A stretch of DNA of 20,841 nucleotides from Sphaeroforma arctica JP610 (taxonomy: Eukaryota; Opisthokonta; Ichthyosporea; Ichthyophonida), in assembly GCF_001186125.1 (NCBI RefSeq), contig NW_014039906.1, forward strand, positions 3,619-24,459. Reading direction: 5' to 3'. A model generated the notes under the pieces. That model searched no databases and was not told where the DNA came from. It worked only from the letters and a program-made list of their open reading frames with translations. Within the stretch, counting starts at the first letter, position 1. Every line of letters starts with the position of its first letter. Of the stretch, positions 10,439-20,841 are shown piece by piece. The position numbers and the translations under genes are program-made.

Positions 10439-10612
10439 ATGGCTGGTCTCAAGGTTAGAGCTGGGTTCATTGCTATCCCCAAGCTAGTTATCAGGAGCTT
10501 GCCCTGTAGCGTCTTAGATGATATGGTTGGCATGCCGTATCTGGCAGGACATGCTTGTATCTTCACCTGGGTGCATGCTTGTAGGTTCAACTCAGTCGTG
10601 GGATGGCTGTGA
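10439..10612 (+). CDS. Small open frame, 57 aa, doubtful
   Basis: It starts at an ATG in a good eukaryotic initiation context (GCCATGG) and ends at TGA. The peptide (MAGLKVRAGFIAIPKLV...) is moderately hydrophobic with three Cys and matches no family I know. It begins about 140 bases after the NXPE stop and just past its poly(A) signal. Another open frame overlaps it on the minus strand. It may be chance, a 3' UTR frame or a decayed fragment. Confidence 0.15.
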   Translation: MAGLKVRAGFIAIPKLVIRSLPCSVLDDMVGMPYLAGHACIFTWVHACRFNSVVGWL

Positions 10613-10619
10613 CTGTGTA

Positions 10620-12640
10620 TTTTAAACATTCTCGATTTGAATCATCGCATAATGCGCCCCTCGAACCAATACATAGAAATATAAGTCAACAGGTCGTATA
10701 CTAATGGACGAGTGCGTACACGATAGTATTCTGTTTGATATTTTTAAAGATTTGCTGAGATGTCAATCTGCGTCGCATAGTGTATGCACTTGTGATACGG
10801 TAATGGATTTATACTCGTTCTACCCAATAGCAAATTCATGATTGCATTCTCCGTATCGACCTCGATCTCTGCTCACCAAATTATTATAGTAGCGCGAAGA
10901 AGCTTTGCACTAAATTTTACATATAACAATATACACTGCTATTGACAATGATGATATACAAAAAAACTAGAGATTCTTGCGGTGACAACAGTCAGGCTTT
11001 AACTAGTCTTGAGCAAATAAAAACGGATCCAAATATAAAATAGCAAAGATCACAACAGACGATAGTTGCTATGGTGCGTGATATTTGTCCTGTGTATGGG
11101 AAGTTTCTACTGTGCTTCTTTACCCGTGATGATTATTTGATTTGACCTGAAATGATCGTTGGTCATAAGACATTTTCCAGGTAGTAAGAGCTATCTTATC
11201 TATAATTGTAGTCGACCTTGAGGCTGAATGTGTAGCGCGAGAATAAAAGACAATCACATATGGTCGCTATTGCTTGCCATTGTCGTAATCTAGTTCGATT
11301 GTATTTAAAAGTTCATCCTATACTATTCAGATGTTGTCATGATCTGTTAGTCATCTCGAGTAGGGTAGGTTATCTAGTTCGATCAACTGCTGTGGGTAGA
11401 TGCACTCTTTAGCAATACATATCAACGCCAATGTGAAAATAAAGAACAGGGTACATCTGAATAATTTGACCAGGTGTTATCGCTGCGAGATGCTGACACG
11501 TAATTTCTATCGAGCGTAGCTTCACTGGACCTCCCTTATTTCTTACGGAATGAAACACGCGAAGTACTCTTGAAGCCTCCATCGTCTAATTTTACGCGCC
11601 ACAGACACACAAGGTATTATCACTTCACATCACTTTAGCAACACATGACACATAATTTGTTGTTTATTAGTTTGCTAGAATTTTACCAAAGAGAACGCTG
11701 CGGGAAGACACTGAATACTAGGGTATGTATTACAGGCTCGTTGGCTAAATTTTCCATGGTCTGCAAAGTATTAATCATCTGCTATCTATCTTTTAATTTG
11801 CGTCGCGAATAGAGATACCTGTAAAAAACTTTTTAAAGACAGTATTAGATTTATTTTTCTAGATATAAGCTGGGTGAACAGGATGTTCATAGTATACCAA
11901 GTTTGATCCAATATATGGATCTAGAGACAAGTGAGACTTGGATTGAGGGTTCAAAATTGAACGGAAAGCTAGAGGGTCCCGCCGAGCTTAAAATCTGAGT
12001 TGTCTAAGTTTGGTCGGTCATTAAATGGAACTGAATATGTTTAGGACGGCCAGGTGCTTCCAGCTATGGTTCTTGGTTCTTGAAGGCTTTTATATGTACC
12101 GGTGCACAGTACGATTTGATTACACTTTATTAGTCGATGTGAGAAAGGACATAGTGGTTAAGCCTACAGGCGATATCGACATGAGTCATGTTGGCGGCGA
12201 AACCAAGGGCCCTTAGAATAATGCGCTACTATACTTTGAACTCAGGCCTGCCAAAGAATCCGGGTGAACGTGTGAGCCAGGCAGTGGGTTTAGATGGGAC
12301 GTCTTGGAGGCCGAATGTGTTAAATACTCACTTCGCGTGTGCGTCCTGTAAGAAGATGGGGATCTTGTCTGATGGTTGCAGTATAACTCTTAATCCGGCT
12401 ATGTTCTTATCGACGACAATAAGCCACGAATTTTTGGGATGTAGTTAGAAAATAGTTCACGGACGAGTTTGATTCCGTTAGCAGTAGACAGTGTGTGTGC
12501 AAAGTTCTAGGGATATCTGGCTTAGACTGAATCGGTATGTAAGCGCACGGCAACACCGTTTATATAAAAGTAATACTGGCAAAAAAAAAATAGCGATTAT
12601 CAGATTGGATGTGTCTGTGTTTCTTCACTTTCAGCGAATT
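10620..12640. other. Intergenic region, no supported gene
   Basis: About 2 kb without a convincing exon chain. Two overlapping frames at 12025-12448 are open and somewhat GC-richer, but show no motif and no clean splice continuation. They could be untranslated leader of the next gene or old decayed coding DNA. Confidence 0.5.
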
Positions 12641-12645
12641 ACATG

Positions 12646-12672
12646 AGGGGAGGGGGGGAGGGGGACCCCCCC
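12646..12672. other. G-run followed by C-run (possible G-quadruplex or hairpin)
   Basis: Runs of 4, 7 and 5 G separated by single A, then A and 7 C. The 7-G run can be split, so four G-tracts are available. It lies about 200 bases upstream of the start codon at 12856, so it may affect transcription, or it may simply be a mutable homopolymer. Confidence 0.5.
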
Positions 12673-12855
12673 AAATTAGGGTAATTAGAAAACGTAGCGT
12701 CGGACCACAGTAAACGTACGTTGCTATTCATTACCCCGCTAGGGCAGTGGATAGTGGAGTACCTCATATATTTATTTATATGTCTTAATGAGATAGTTAT
12801 TCCATTAACAAACTCTGTTTTACATGTAATTACCGCAGTTTCAAAGGACCGTGTC

Positions 12856-13447
12856 ATGGCAACTGTTCAAGACTTGAAAGACGAACCCGTAAGTGATCGG
12901 TATTCGGTGACGTTTAAAGTCTAATGGCACGTCTAGAGATTTTTTGGAGATTTTTTTTTGCGTTGTCAAGCATGTTAATAACCAGCCAGATTTTACACTA
13001 CTGTAGGCATAATTGACATTAATGGACGGTTTATTTCACACACTCTAGGTGTATCGGTTTGCGTATGCTTACGTCGGAGGCAGAGATCGGATGAAATTAG
13101 CATTGGACAACTCCCGGGGGTATGATAAATTTAAAGAAAAGTACAACCTGCAAGATGAGAAATGGTAAGCACTAGCTTTTACTGGTTTTACCTATATGTA
13201 TATATAAGACCCGATACAATGTGTGTAAATTTAAACGCCGATACTCATTAGCTCGATACTAGCTCATTACTAAACAAATTCCACCATATTTCCACCATGT
13301 TTTTATATATATTCCAGGCACAGCCCTGTATTCCCTCTGCAAATTCCAAATGAACTCGATGTCGAGAGCAAATTATGTCAGGTATATGCTCCAAACAATC
13401 CTAAACATCGAGGACGTAAAAAAGGTCGACACCAGGAATCGACGTGA
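12856..13447 (+). CDS. Probable small three-exon gene of unknown function, 92 aa
   Basis: Exons 12856-12888, 13049-13164 and 13318-13447 join in phase (279 bases, 92 codons plus TGA). The introns are 160 and 153 bases, with donors GTAAGT and GTAAGC and acceptors CTCTAG and TTCCAG. The product starts MATVQDLKDEPVYRFAYAYV, is charged and soluble, contains a Lys/Asp/Tyr-rich middle (YDKFKEKYNLQDEKW) and ends in a basic tail (KHRGRKKGRHQEST) that could bind nucleic acid. No signal or membrane segment is seen. The frame is open for some way upstream of this ATG, so an earlier start or an upstream exon is possible (an acceptor-like CCGCAG ends at 12838). I do not recognise the family. The third exon adjoins possible element-derived sequence, so the 3' end of the model is less certain than the first two exons. 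Confidence 0.5.
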
Positions 13448-13559
13448 AGACATGCGCAAAGGAAAACCACTAAAATACAAAATCTGTTCTGCGAAGTATC
13501 ACACTGCCAAGACTTGTACATTTCAGCATTCCGAAAATACTTTGCAAATCACAGAGTGA
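13350..13559 (+). other. Zinc-knuckle-like segment, possible mobile-element remnant
   Basis: A short open frame overlapping the end of the small gene ends with a Cys-x4-His-x4-Cys pattern (CSAKYHTAKTC) after a basic stretch. This resembles the CCHC knuckles of retroelement gag proteins or MULE-type transposases. Given the retroelement fossil starting about 400 bases downstream, a gag remnant is plausible, but so is chance or a host exon. Confidence 0.3.
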
Positions 13560-13619
13560 CCGCTCTCATCAGTGAATACCCGTTACCGGAAGTAATTACA
13601 ATGTACATTAGCGCTACAG

Positions 13620-13625
13620 AATAAA
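13620..13625 (+). promoter_or_regulatory. Candidate polyadenylation signal (AATAAA) for the small gene
   Basis: AATAAA about 170 bases after the TGA at 13445-13447. It is consistent with, but not proof of, a transcript ending here. Confidence 0.35.
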
Positions 13626-13700
13626 GAAGAAGATTAATTCGCATGTGAATAACTTGTATATGAACTCTGTCACAAGCTTATTCAACCCACCCCTCATAAT

Positions 13701-13876
13701 CCACTATTTACTACCCCAAAATGATGTATTTTCACTAGTCACTAGCCCTGAAAAATATGGTAGGGTTTGAAGATATATCTACTAAAATCACCCTGTGAGC
13801 GTCATGAAAGCGAACTGCCGTAAAGGTAGGGGTAGTGATTAGTGGAATCTGTATACCCACGGGGCAGTGTTTAGTG
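13701..13876. repeat. Inverted and tandem copies of a GGGGYAGTG-type motif
   Basis: CCACTATTTACTACCCC at 13701-13717 is the imperfect reverse complement (15 of 17) of GGGGTAGTGATTAGTGG at 13829-13845. A related direct copy, GGGGCAGTGTTTAGTG, lies at 13861-13876. The layout resembles a small MITE of about 145 bases with an extra terminal copy. Related motifs recur at 12742-12757 and, inverted, at 17751-17766. Confidence 0.45.
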
Positions 13877-13989
13877 AATCACCTCTATATGTATATATAT
13901 CTTAATATTTGTGTCTATTTATTTAAAAGAGGACAGCCCTAAACATAGTACCAGCGTCGATTGAGATGACTTCAGACTGAACCACGACT

Positions 13990-16377
13990 AATGTGCATTT
14001 GCAGTCAAGACAACCAACATACTAGGCGTCAAAGTCACACCACAAGGGCTAAAAACAGACCCAGAAAAGCAACAAAAAAAACATGATTGACTGGCCACTG
14101 CCAAGAACCACAAGGAATTTTTATCCTGCGGTCGGCCTACTAGCAAACTACACGAAGACCACCTACCGCAGGTCACATATATCACGAAACACTTTCGCAA
14201 TATTGTGAATGGGAGACTGAATCAGAACATAGCACTCATCAATGGAAGAACCCAAAGAAATCGAGTGTTCATCAATAATCCATACCCGATGGACGGCGTA
14301 CCATTTCAAATCGCGAATGACGCAAGTAATTATAGGATAAGAGGCTGCCTATTTCAAATCATAGACGGGGTCAGTCAGATATACTCTATTTCTCAAAAGG
14401 CTTAAACTTCGCACAACAAATATATGGGACAAATACAAAGAAATTACTATTATCCCTTGTACTGATATACAGCCTAGAACACTTTTCAGAGTATATCAAA
14501 GGAGGCGATAAACCACTATGAACAGGCCACACAAAGTATTATGCCAGATGAACCAACAGCAATCGCTATATCCCATACTAGCAAAGTGTATAGCAAAAAC
14601 ATTCTACCGCCTCTCCACAAATCATGTGCCTGGCCAAGACAACCAAGTTGTCGACCTGTTATCACGATTACTTGAAGAGATCTTCGACATCAAAACATGA
14701 AATGTGTTGAAGGAAGCTAATAAGATCACACACAATGGTAAAATTATACATATACCTTGAAATAAACATGTCCATACTAATATCTGCCATAGACTGAAAA
14801 TGGGTTCAAAACATAGCACCCCCCGTAATAAGTATTTCGGCGGTATAAACCACGGAATAATCAGCAGACCAAGTCACAGTCACATACAAGATCATAGCAA
14901 ATCTCATAGCGCAGTACCAATCAGTGAGGCACTACACAATTGAATATACCATACACAAACTCCAACTAGATGGTCACAAATGGTCACGCCAGAAAAAACA
15001 TGTGACGCAATACATAGAGGGGTGTGTACCGTTTCTCAAGAACAAAATTCACAAGAAGTGCTATCACCCATTCTAATTGATAACTGCCGTATTTCCCATT
15101 GATAAAACTGAAGACGATACCATAAGTCACCTAATAAGCTCGAATAAAGGTAGCACGCACAGTTTAGCTAGATATACATTCATCATACATCATACTCAGA
15201 CAAATGATGGACATATCGGCAGCTAATATAGCGAAGACGCTGACACTAATAATGTGTGAACATAGCTTCCCCACAAGTTATATAAACGAATCAAGGTACA
15301 GAATATGTGAATGGCATCCTCTCGTGCAGACCATACCAACCAAAACACAGAGACCTCATACCCTTATTATGAACATTTCGTTGAACGAAGCCCAAGAAAT
15401 GGGTGTTCTAACTCAGCAATTTATGACAAGATTTCTGTTTCTGAAAGGTAAATAACTGAAGAAGACGAGCAGAGTTTTCTTCAAAGCTAAATAAACCTAG
15501 TTCAAGAAACCGGTCCGATATTGAAGGTCTCTGCAAACGCGTACAAGGACCCGTCAAGAGTTACTATGAATAAACACTTGGCGATGAACGAAGTTGCCTA
15601 GTTGCTAGGGTGGGTGGGTGGAAAGTGTAAGAGAGGAAAGTGCATAGCCCATCGGTTCTACCTCTCGAATTATACGTCGTAGCTGTACAATGTTGATGCT
15701 GCATGAACTTTGACAGAGATACCCTTTTCTCCGGTTCTAGGGGATTGTTTTGCAAATTCCTCCCGTGAGGGGTAGGGACTCTCAAAACGACCACTCATAA
15801 CTCAGAATTTAATCTTGTCATATTGCTGGTTTGTCAAAAAAAAAAATTTTGCATCAAACTGTAATTGATATTCACAAATTCCGTTTGTCCAAATGGGCCA
15901 CAGTCTACGTCCATCACAGAGACATAAGTCACGCCGAATCATGGAACAAGTACTTTGGACGAAGACAAACCTAACTAACCGACTACAATACATCAGTAAA
16001 CGCATCTGGCACAACAGTATCTTGGGGAACGCGACTGATAGATATGGATTAACCAATCAGACCACAACTAGACACCAATGTTGCGCAATATCAAGAGAAA
16101 ATACAAAAGAAGTACGTACACTCCCCGGAAGGGGACATTGTATTGGCTGTTATCGCTGTGAAACGAATGAAAGGACAGCACCATATGACGGACCATACAA
16201 AATAGTAGGCAAAGAGGGCAACAAGCTTTTTGTCCGCAACCTTGATGGGACAAAAGCCCCAGAATATCCTAAATCAGACAGTAATAAATTTATTGAACTA
16301 GCCAAGAAGGCAAATGCTTCGGAGGAATTCACTCAGTACATTCACAGGTCAGAAAGTCACACCATCGCCCACATTTA
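13990..16377 (+). mobile_element. Fossil pol region of a Ty3/gypsy-type LTR retroelement
   Basis: Conceptual reading shows family hallmarks in the usual Ty3/gypsy order. The end of reverse transcriptase comes first (ILGVKVTPQGLKTDPEK, about 13995-14200). RNase H follows (NDASNY, and NHVPGQDNQVVDLLSR near the end, about 14280-14700), then the zinc-binding and core parts of integrase (about 14880-15460), and the integrase C-terminal region (about 15890-16377, with GPYKIV). RNase H followed by integrase is the gypsy order, not copia. The front of reverse transcriptase and the protease are not seen, and no LTR pair was found. The element is broken, with more than five breaks, and looks old. It is on the same strand as the two genes to its left. 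Confidence 0.8.
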
Positions 16378-16379
16378 AT

Positions 16380-18416
16380 ACTGTACATATTCTTGGCGGG
16401 TGTTCACATACAGTAGCTAATTTTCAATATAAAATGTAAACGAAGATAAAATATGTATGAGCCAAGTTAAAGTACGCTACTACAAAAATGATCATTGTCA
16501 CTACTCGAATCGATCGGGGTCAATTAACGAGCGCACCCATAGCAGATAATTCATTGCTTCTACAATAGTAGTCTTACAATTCGTAGTTTGAAGTACTACC
16601 AAATGATTTTGACAAAGTGAACCACATAAAAAATTGGCAGAATATGTTTGAGAACAAGTTTCGGCATAGAGCCCTAACTTTTTCAAGTTGAGTATGACGA
16701 TGCCAGATGAAAAGGTGCCCTTTGGATTCAATAGCAGGAAGGCGCGGCTGAACAGTGCGATATGCCGAGCGCTTCTCCTACAAATCAATTCCAAGACATA
16801 TTGCCGTACATCTTCCTCCGTGACAGATCTTTCCCCCTCTCACCACTCTCCCCACCCCCCTTGGCATTTTCCTTCTGATTGATTCCCCTTCCCACACGAT
16901 CCGTGTATATGAAAGTGGAGAAGCTATACATGACCGCCATTGGTAAATGTATTCACAGCGATACATTCTCGTATAAGACTACGGCCAATGAAATATGGAT
17001 ACCTGTTTGGTATAATATGTAATATTAACCAAGAAAGGCACGAACATACATCATTCTCTTTTTCGGCAAGATCAGTATTTCTTCTGTTGCTCGCATGCCA
17101 CCTCAGCAACCGTCTCTGTGTATGAGATCGATACAGGCATATGAATCAGGCTGGATTGCGAGTGAAGCCGATTAAACTACAGATTTCGAAACAGAATTGA
17201 GCTAGGTCAGCAGTCATTGATGTAACAGTAGGAAATCACAGACCCATAAGCTTAGTATCCGCATATGCAGCAGCATGATCGACTAAATTCAGATCTAGAA
17301 CATGGCAGCGAGATACTCGACATTATCGATCAGTCGTGCTCGCTGTGATGCCTGGTGGGGAGTTTCTTGTGATCGCGCTTCCCGTGCAAGTTATTTGTTC
17401 ACTGCAACAATTATGCTTGGTGCAAAAGTTCGGGGATAAATTGGTTGGCAAGTGCGATGTACCGATGTAGAAATCACTAATATATACGAACATATATGAA
17501 ATCTACTGCTGCGCTTTGCGTCAATATGCATGCTACGTGGGTTCTGACCATATGTGATTGGTCCTCAGATGGCATAAATCAGTTACTGCAACATACTATT
17601 CTGAAAAACTATAATCGATTTGACCAAATATTTTTAGTTGCCCTGCTAAAAGCAATATATATTTTATTCTGTTAAGTGTCACAATGAGGCGCAAAGGCAT
17701 CACTGCCCATCACGAACGTAGTTACAATTTGCAAAAATTGTCACTCATATACTGCCCCACTACCCAATTCAATCCAACACCGTAGTTAAAATGTTAAATA
17801 TATATGTATCAGATCTGATCTTTCACACATACATCCAAGATAAATCTCTAAAAACTGACACCACTGGTTTCAAATATGTGCGCAGTCTCTCTGTTTCTCG
17901 ATCTGCGACACAGACTGTACCCTACCATTAGGCTACACACAACGATTAATTCGGTTTGCAGGCGAACTGCCCCCCTCCCTAATTATATATAGCTTCATAT
18001 GTGTGCACATGAGAAACATGTATTTAATCAAAATGACACATGATTCCAAACTAATAGACGAAATTCTAACATTCCCGCTGGACGAGACATATCTGGTGTG
18101 GCGCGAAGTGAACCAATCGAGTAGGCAAGAATAGCCTTTAGTAGCAATGTTTACTAAACTCGAATATCGTGAGAGCCGAAAACAATAATATCAAACTTAT
18201 AACTCCTACATATAGCAAGCATGAAATACTGCATTATGATCAGATACGATCACCATTGAGAAGTTACGTTGCTTACGGGTCGTCATGAACTGGGCGTGTG
18301 CTTAAGTTCAGCATATTTGGCAGTGGCTGCCTGTCGAAAACGACCCAAAACAATCTCCATAGTGCAGTATTTGATGCATTCGCAACACTAAACAGGACAA
18401 TTATTTGTCACAAAAC
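16380..18416. other. Intergenic region, no supported gene
   Basis: I found no exon chain, RNA gene or intact element in about 2 kb. A C/T-rich tract lies at about 16825-16890. An inverted copy of the GGGGYAGTG-type motif lies at 17751-17766. No close poly(A) signal for the PPCDC gene (minus strand) was recognised just below 18417. Confidence 0.5.
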
Positions 18417-19348
18417 TTATGGTTTCTTCGCAGGTAGTCGATCAAATATTTCTGATACGATGGTCTCCACAGATGCCATTGCTCCCACACCTTAAACAGT
18501 GTAACAGTAATGGATAGAAGAACAAGAAACTAATGAATGAGCCGAAAGCAGAAAGCGTATGAGATCTCAATGAGTTACGCGACCAATTAAGATGATGACA
18601 TATATACCCACATACCCACATCGTCGCACGCCAATTTCTTCGCAACAGGCGGTATGATGTGATAATGAAGAGACCTCAGGACATCGAGATGAACGCTTGT
18701 TATTGGATGCGTCCACATATGCGTATTCATTGCAGGGGCCACAAGCACAGGTTTATGGACATCCCAAGCTCGCAAAGTACAAGTCTGCAAATGGTATCAT
18801 GGAAAATGTAAGCCGAACACCCCTCCAGAGGTGATACACGCGTCAGAGATACGATCACATTGCCACCAAAAGAAGAATAGAATATAGACTACACTAGTCA
18901 AGAAACAGTATGAGAATTTAAAATTGGCATATTGCTCTGCGGTTAGCAATTCGATGATTAACGGAGAAATGCATGCGACAACAGTAAAATATTCTAATCA
19001 TCAATCTGGTACGGTAAGAACTACACTATGCTTACAACAAGATTATCACAGATGCCATTTGCAAGCTTAGCCATGGTGTTCGCATCCAGTGGAGCAATGA
19101 TCGCAATATCAGCCCATCGACGAAGCTATTATGAGATTTGAAACAACACGGAGTGAATTTAGTGATCTACAAGAAGATATTGGACAGCAATGCAGGATAG
19201 AAACTAGAAGTCTGTCGACAATCTTCAAGGCTATTTAAAGCATTCATTCATTCGTACTAACTGTCAAAAATGTAAGATGATGCATACTGCTGCGTCAAAA
19301 AGGACTTACTTCGATGTGCAGCACTGGGTCCGCCATCTTGTTCCAAAC
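18417..19348 (-). CDS. PPCDC: Phosphopantothenoylcysteine decarboxylase (PPCDC/HAL3), last four exons
   Basis: Flavoprotein that decarboxylates 4'-phosphopantothenoylcysteine to 4'-phosphopantetheine, the third step from pantothenate to coenzyme A; cytosolic and normally trimeric. Minus-strand exons 19348-19310, 19125-19036, 18784-18616 and 18490-18417 join in phase (372 bases, 123 aa plus TAA). Motifs match human PPCDC and plant HAL3 in order: ADPVLHIE with the active-site His, LRRWADIAIIAPLDANT, GICDNLV, LRAWD, the PAMNTHMW substrate-binding motif, and KKLACDDVGVGAMA with the catalytic Cys. The usual residue after this Cys is Gly (ACGD); here it is Asp. The family is about 200 aa, so roughly 80 N-terminal residues are missing. 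Upstream, 19349-19600 shows no matching exon before the AT satellite, so the 5' exons may lie beyond a long repeat-filled intron outside the window, or be lost. Confidence 0.9.
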
Positions 19349-19600
19349 CTGCAATAATAAAGTCATTCTGGAAATCTTTCAGCATTCGACAAAAACAGAA
19401 TTGTAAGTTCCATCGCTAATATTGTGTCGAACTTCAAGCAAAACGGAGAATGTAGAAAACTCAATTATAACAATCAGCAAAGATTGTTAATTTCATCCTT
19501 AAAAATATATCATCGTATCTATTTAGTTTGTCTGACATCCGCTGTAAAAGTGTACAGTTAAGAAGGGCTGGTCAATTTACCTCATTTAGCTATGAATAGG
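19349..19600 (-). other. Sequence upstream of the visible PPCDC exons
   Basis: An acceptor (TTATTGCAG) precedes the 13-codon exon, so this should be intron of the minus-strand gene. I searched by eye for the expected FMN-binding N-terminus and found no matching peptide. Confidence 0.4.
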
Positions 19601-19807
19601 TAGAATAGTATATATTTCAAAATAAAACGCACAAATTTATACACTATATACTTAATAATGCATGAAAATGAAAATACTATGAAATTTGCCACATGAAATA
19701 CATTCCGAAACATATAGTTAAAAATATATAAATATATACCCATGTATATGGATAAATACAATACATCCACCCACACACACATATATATATATATATAGAT
19801 ACGAGAC

Positions 19808-19849
<42 letters not shown>

Positions 19850-19984
19850 ATACATACACATATACATACAATATAAAGAGATTTACAGATTTATATATAT
19901 AAAAATAAAAATAAATATAAAGAGATATAGATAAAGATATAGATATATATACATACATATATATATGATTATATACATGTATAC

Positions 19985-20015
<31 letters not shown>

Positions 20016-20488
20016 CATGCTTCATGCATTCCTGCACACATACATGCATATAAACATAAACACAAACATACATACATATACATACATACATATATTCATT
20101 CATACATATATCACTTATACATACATACACACACACGCACACACACACATATATATATATACTTATATATAGAAGATAGATAAATATATACGTTTAAACG
20201 GTATATATTATTAATATAAATGTATAAGTAGACAAATACATATATATATATATATATATATATATTCATGTAAATATAACTATACATATACGTATAAAAA
20301 ACATGGAATCTAAACATATACACATATATGTACAGATATATATATATACATTAAATATAAAGAGATTTATAGATTTATATATATAAACATAAATATGTAT
20401 ATATAACATACATACATACATGTATATATATATATATGTGTGTGTGTACATTCATTCATACATATATACATATATCGTTCATACATAT

Positions 20489-20548
<60 letters not shown>

Positions 20549-20841
20549 TATGTATATATATACTTATATATAGTAGATAGATAAATATGTACGTTTAAAC
20601 GTATATAATATTAATTCGAATGTAGAAGTAGACATATATAAATATATAAATATATATATATATATATATTCACCTATATACATATATACATATATGTATA
20701 AAAGCATGAATACATAAATATATACAAACATATGTATAAATACATACACACACGCATATATATATATATATATATATCGATACATGCGTGTGTGTTTGCA
20801 ACATATACACATACATACACATACATATATACGTGTATATA
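19600..20841. repeat. AT/AC satellite with higher-order repeat
   Basis: Long (TA)n and (CA)n runs alternate with unique anchors that recur in order. ATATAAAGAGATTTAYAG occurs at 19871 and 20355; a CGTTTAAAC block flanked by AGATAGATAAATAT and AAGTAGACA occurs at 20191 and 20592; a TGTGTGTG...CAT block occurs near 20006, 20437 and 20786. Spacing is about 350-480 bases and varies with the length of the dinucleotide runs. Open frames here, rich in Tyr, Ile and His, are products of the repeat. The array runs off the right edge. Confidence 0.85.

Noticed and set aside
15564-16332. Minus-strand open frames over the right half of the retroelement fossil
   Set aside because: They are antisense to integrase-like sequence and have no independent motif.
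16688-16882. Open frame with a VPFGF stretch faintly like reverse transcriptase
   Set aside because: Only four or five residues fit and the surroundings do not. It is too weak to call a second element.
1-20841. tRNA, rRNA, CRISPR arrays, bacterial operons or riboswitches
   Set aside because: No cloverleaf, rRNA core or regularly spaced repeat-spacer structure was seen. The spliced genes make prokaryotic features irrelevant.

Overview
This is a eukaryotic genomic window. Genes are split by short GT-AG introns (mostly about 90-245 bases), with AATAAA-type signals after two of the stops, decayed LTR-retroelement sequence, and long AC- and AT-rich simple repeats. Nothing fixes the species. An NXPE/PC-esterase-type membrane protein beside many short introns would suit a unicellular relative of animals or a similar protist, but that is a guess.

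Layout, left to right. Bases 1-653 are GC-richer than the rest and carry an unrecognised open frame cut by the left edge. Bases 1180-2030 are AC-rich simple and minisatellite repeats. Bases 2200-3240 hold several small inverted and direct repeats. Bases 3987-10297 (+) are the main gene: 17 exons whose phases all agree, coding 828 aa of a predicted type II membrane protein with Ig-like NXPE-type repeats and a C-terminal SGNH/PC-esterase domain (GDS Ser586, Asp788-x-x-His791). Bases 10404-12640 hold no gene I can support. Bases 12856-13447 (+) are a probable small three-exon gene of unknown function (92 aa), followed by a short zinc-knuckle-like segment. Bases about 13990-16377 (+) are the fossil pol region of a Ty3/gypsy-type LTR retroelement. 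Bases 16380-18416 look empty. Bases 18417-19348 (-) are the last four exons of phosphopantothenoylcysteine decarboxylase (PPCDC/HAL3), a coenzyme A biosynthesis enzyme; its first exons are not visible. Bases 19600-20841 are AT/AC satellite with a higher-order repeat of about 400-480 bases.

The genes are not an operon and I see no functional link between them. The main result is the complete NXPE/PC-esterase gene. Most of its exons are under 200 bases, so it is easily missed by ORF scanning. All gene models were assembled by eye from splice consensus, phase continuity and family motifs.
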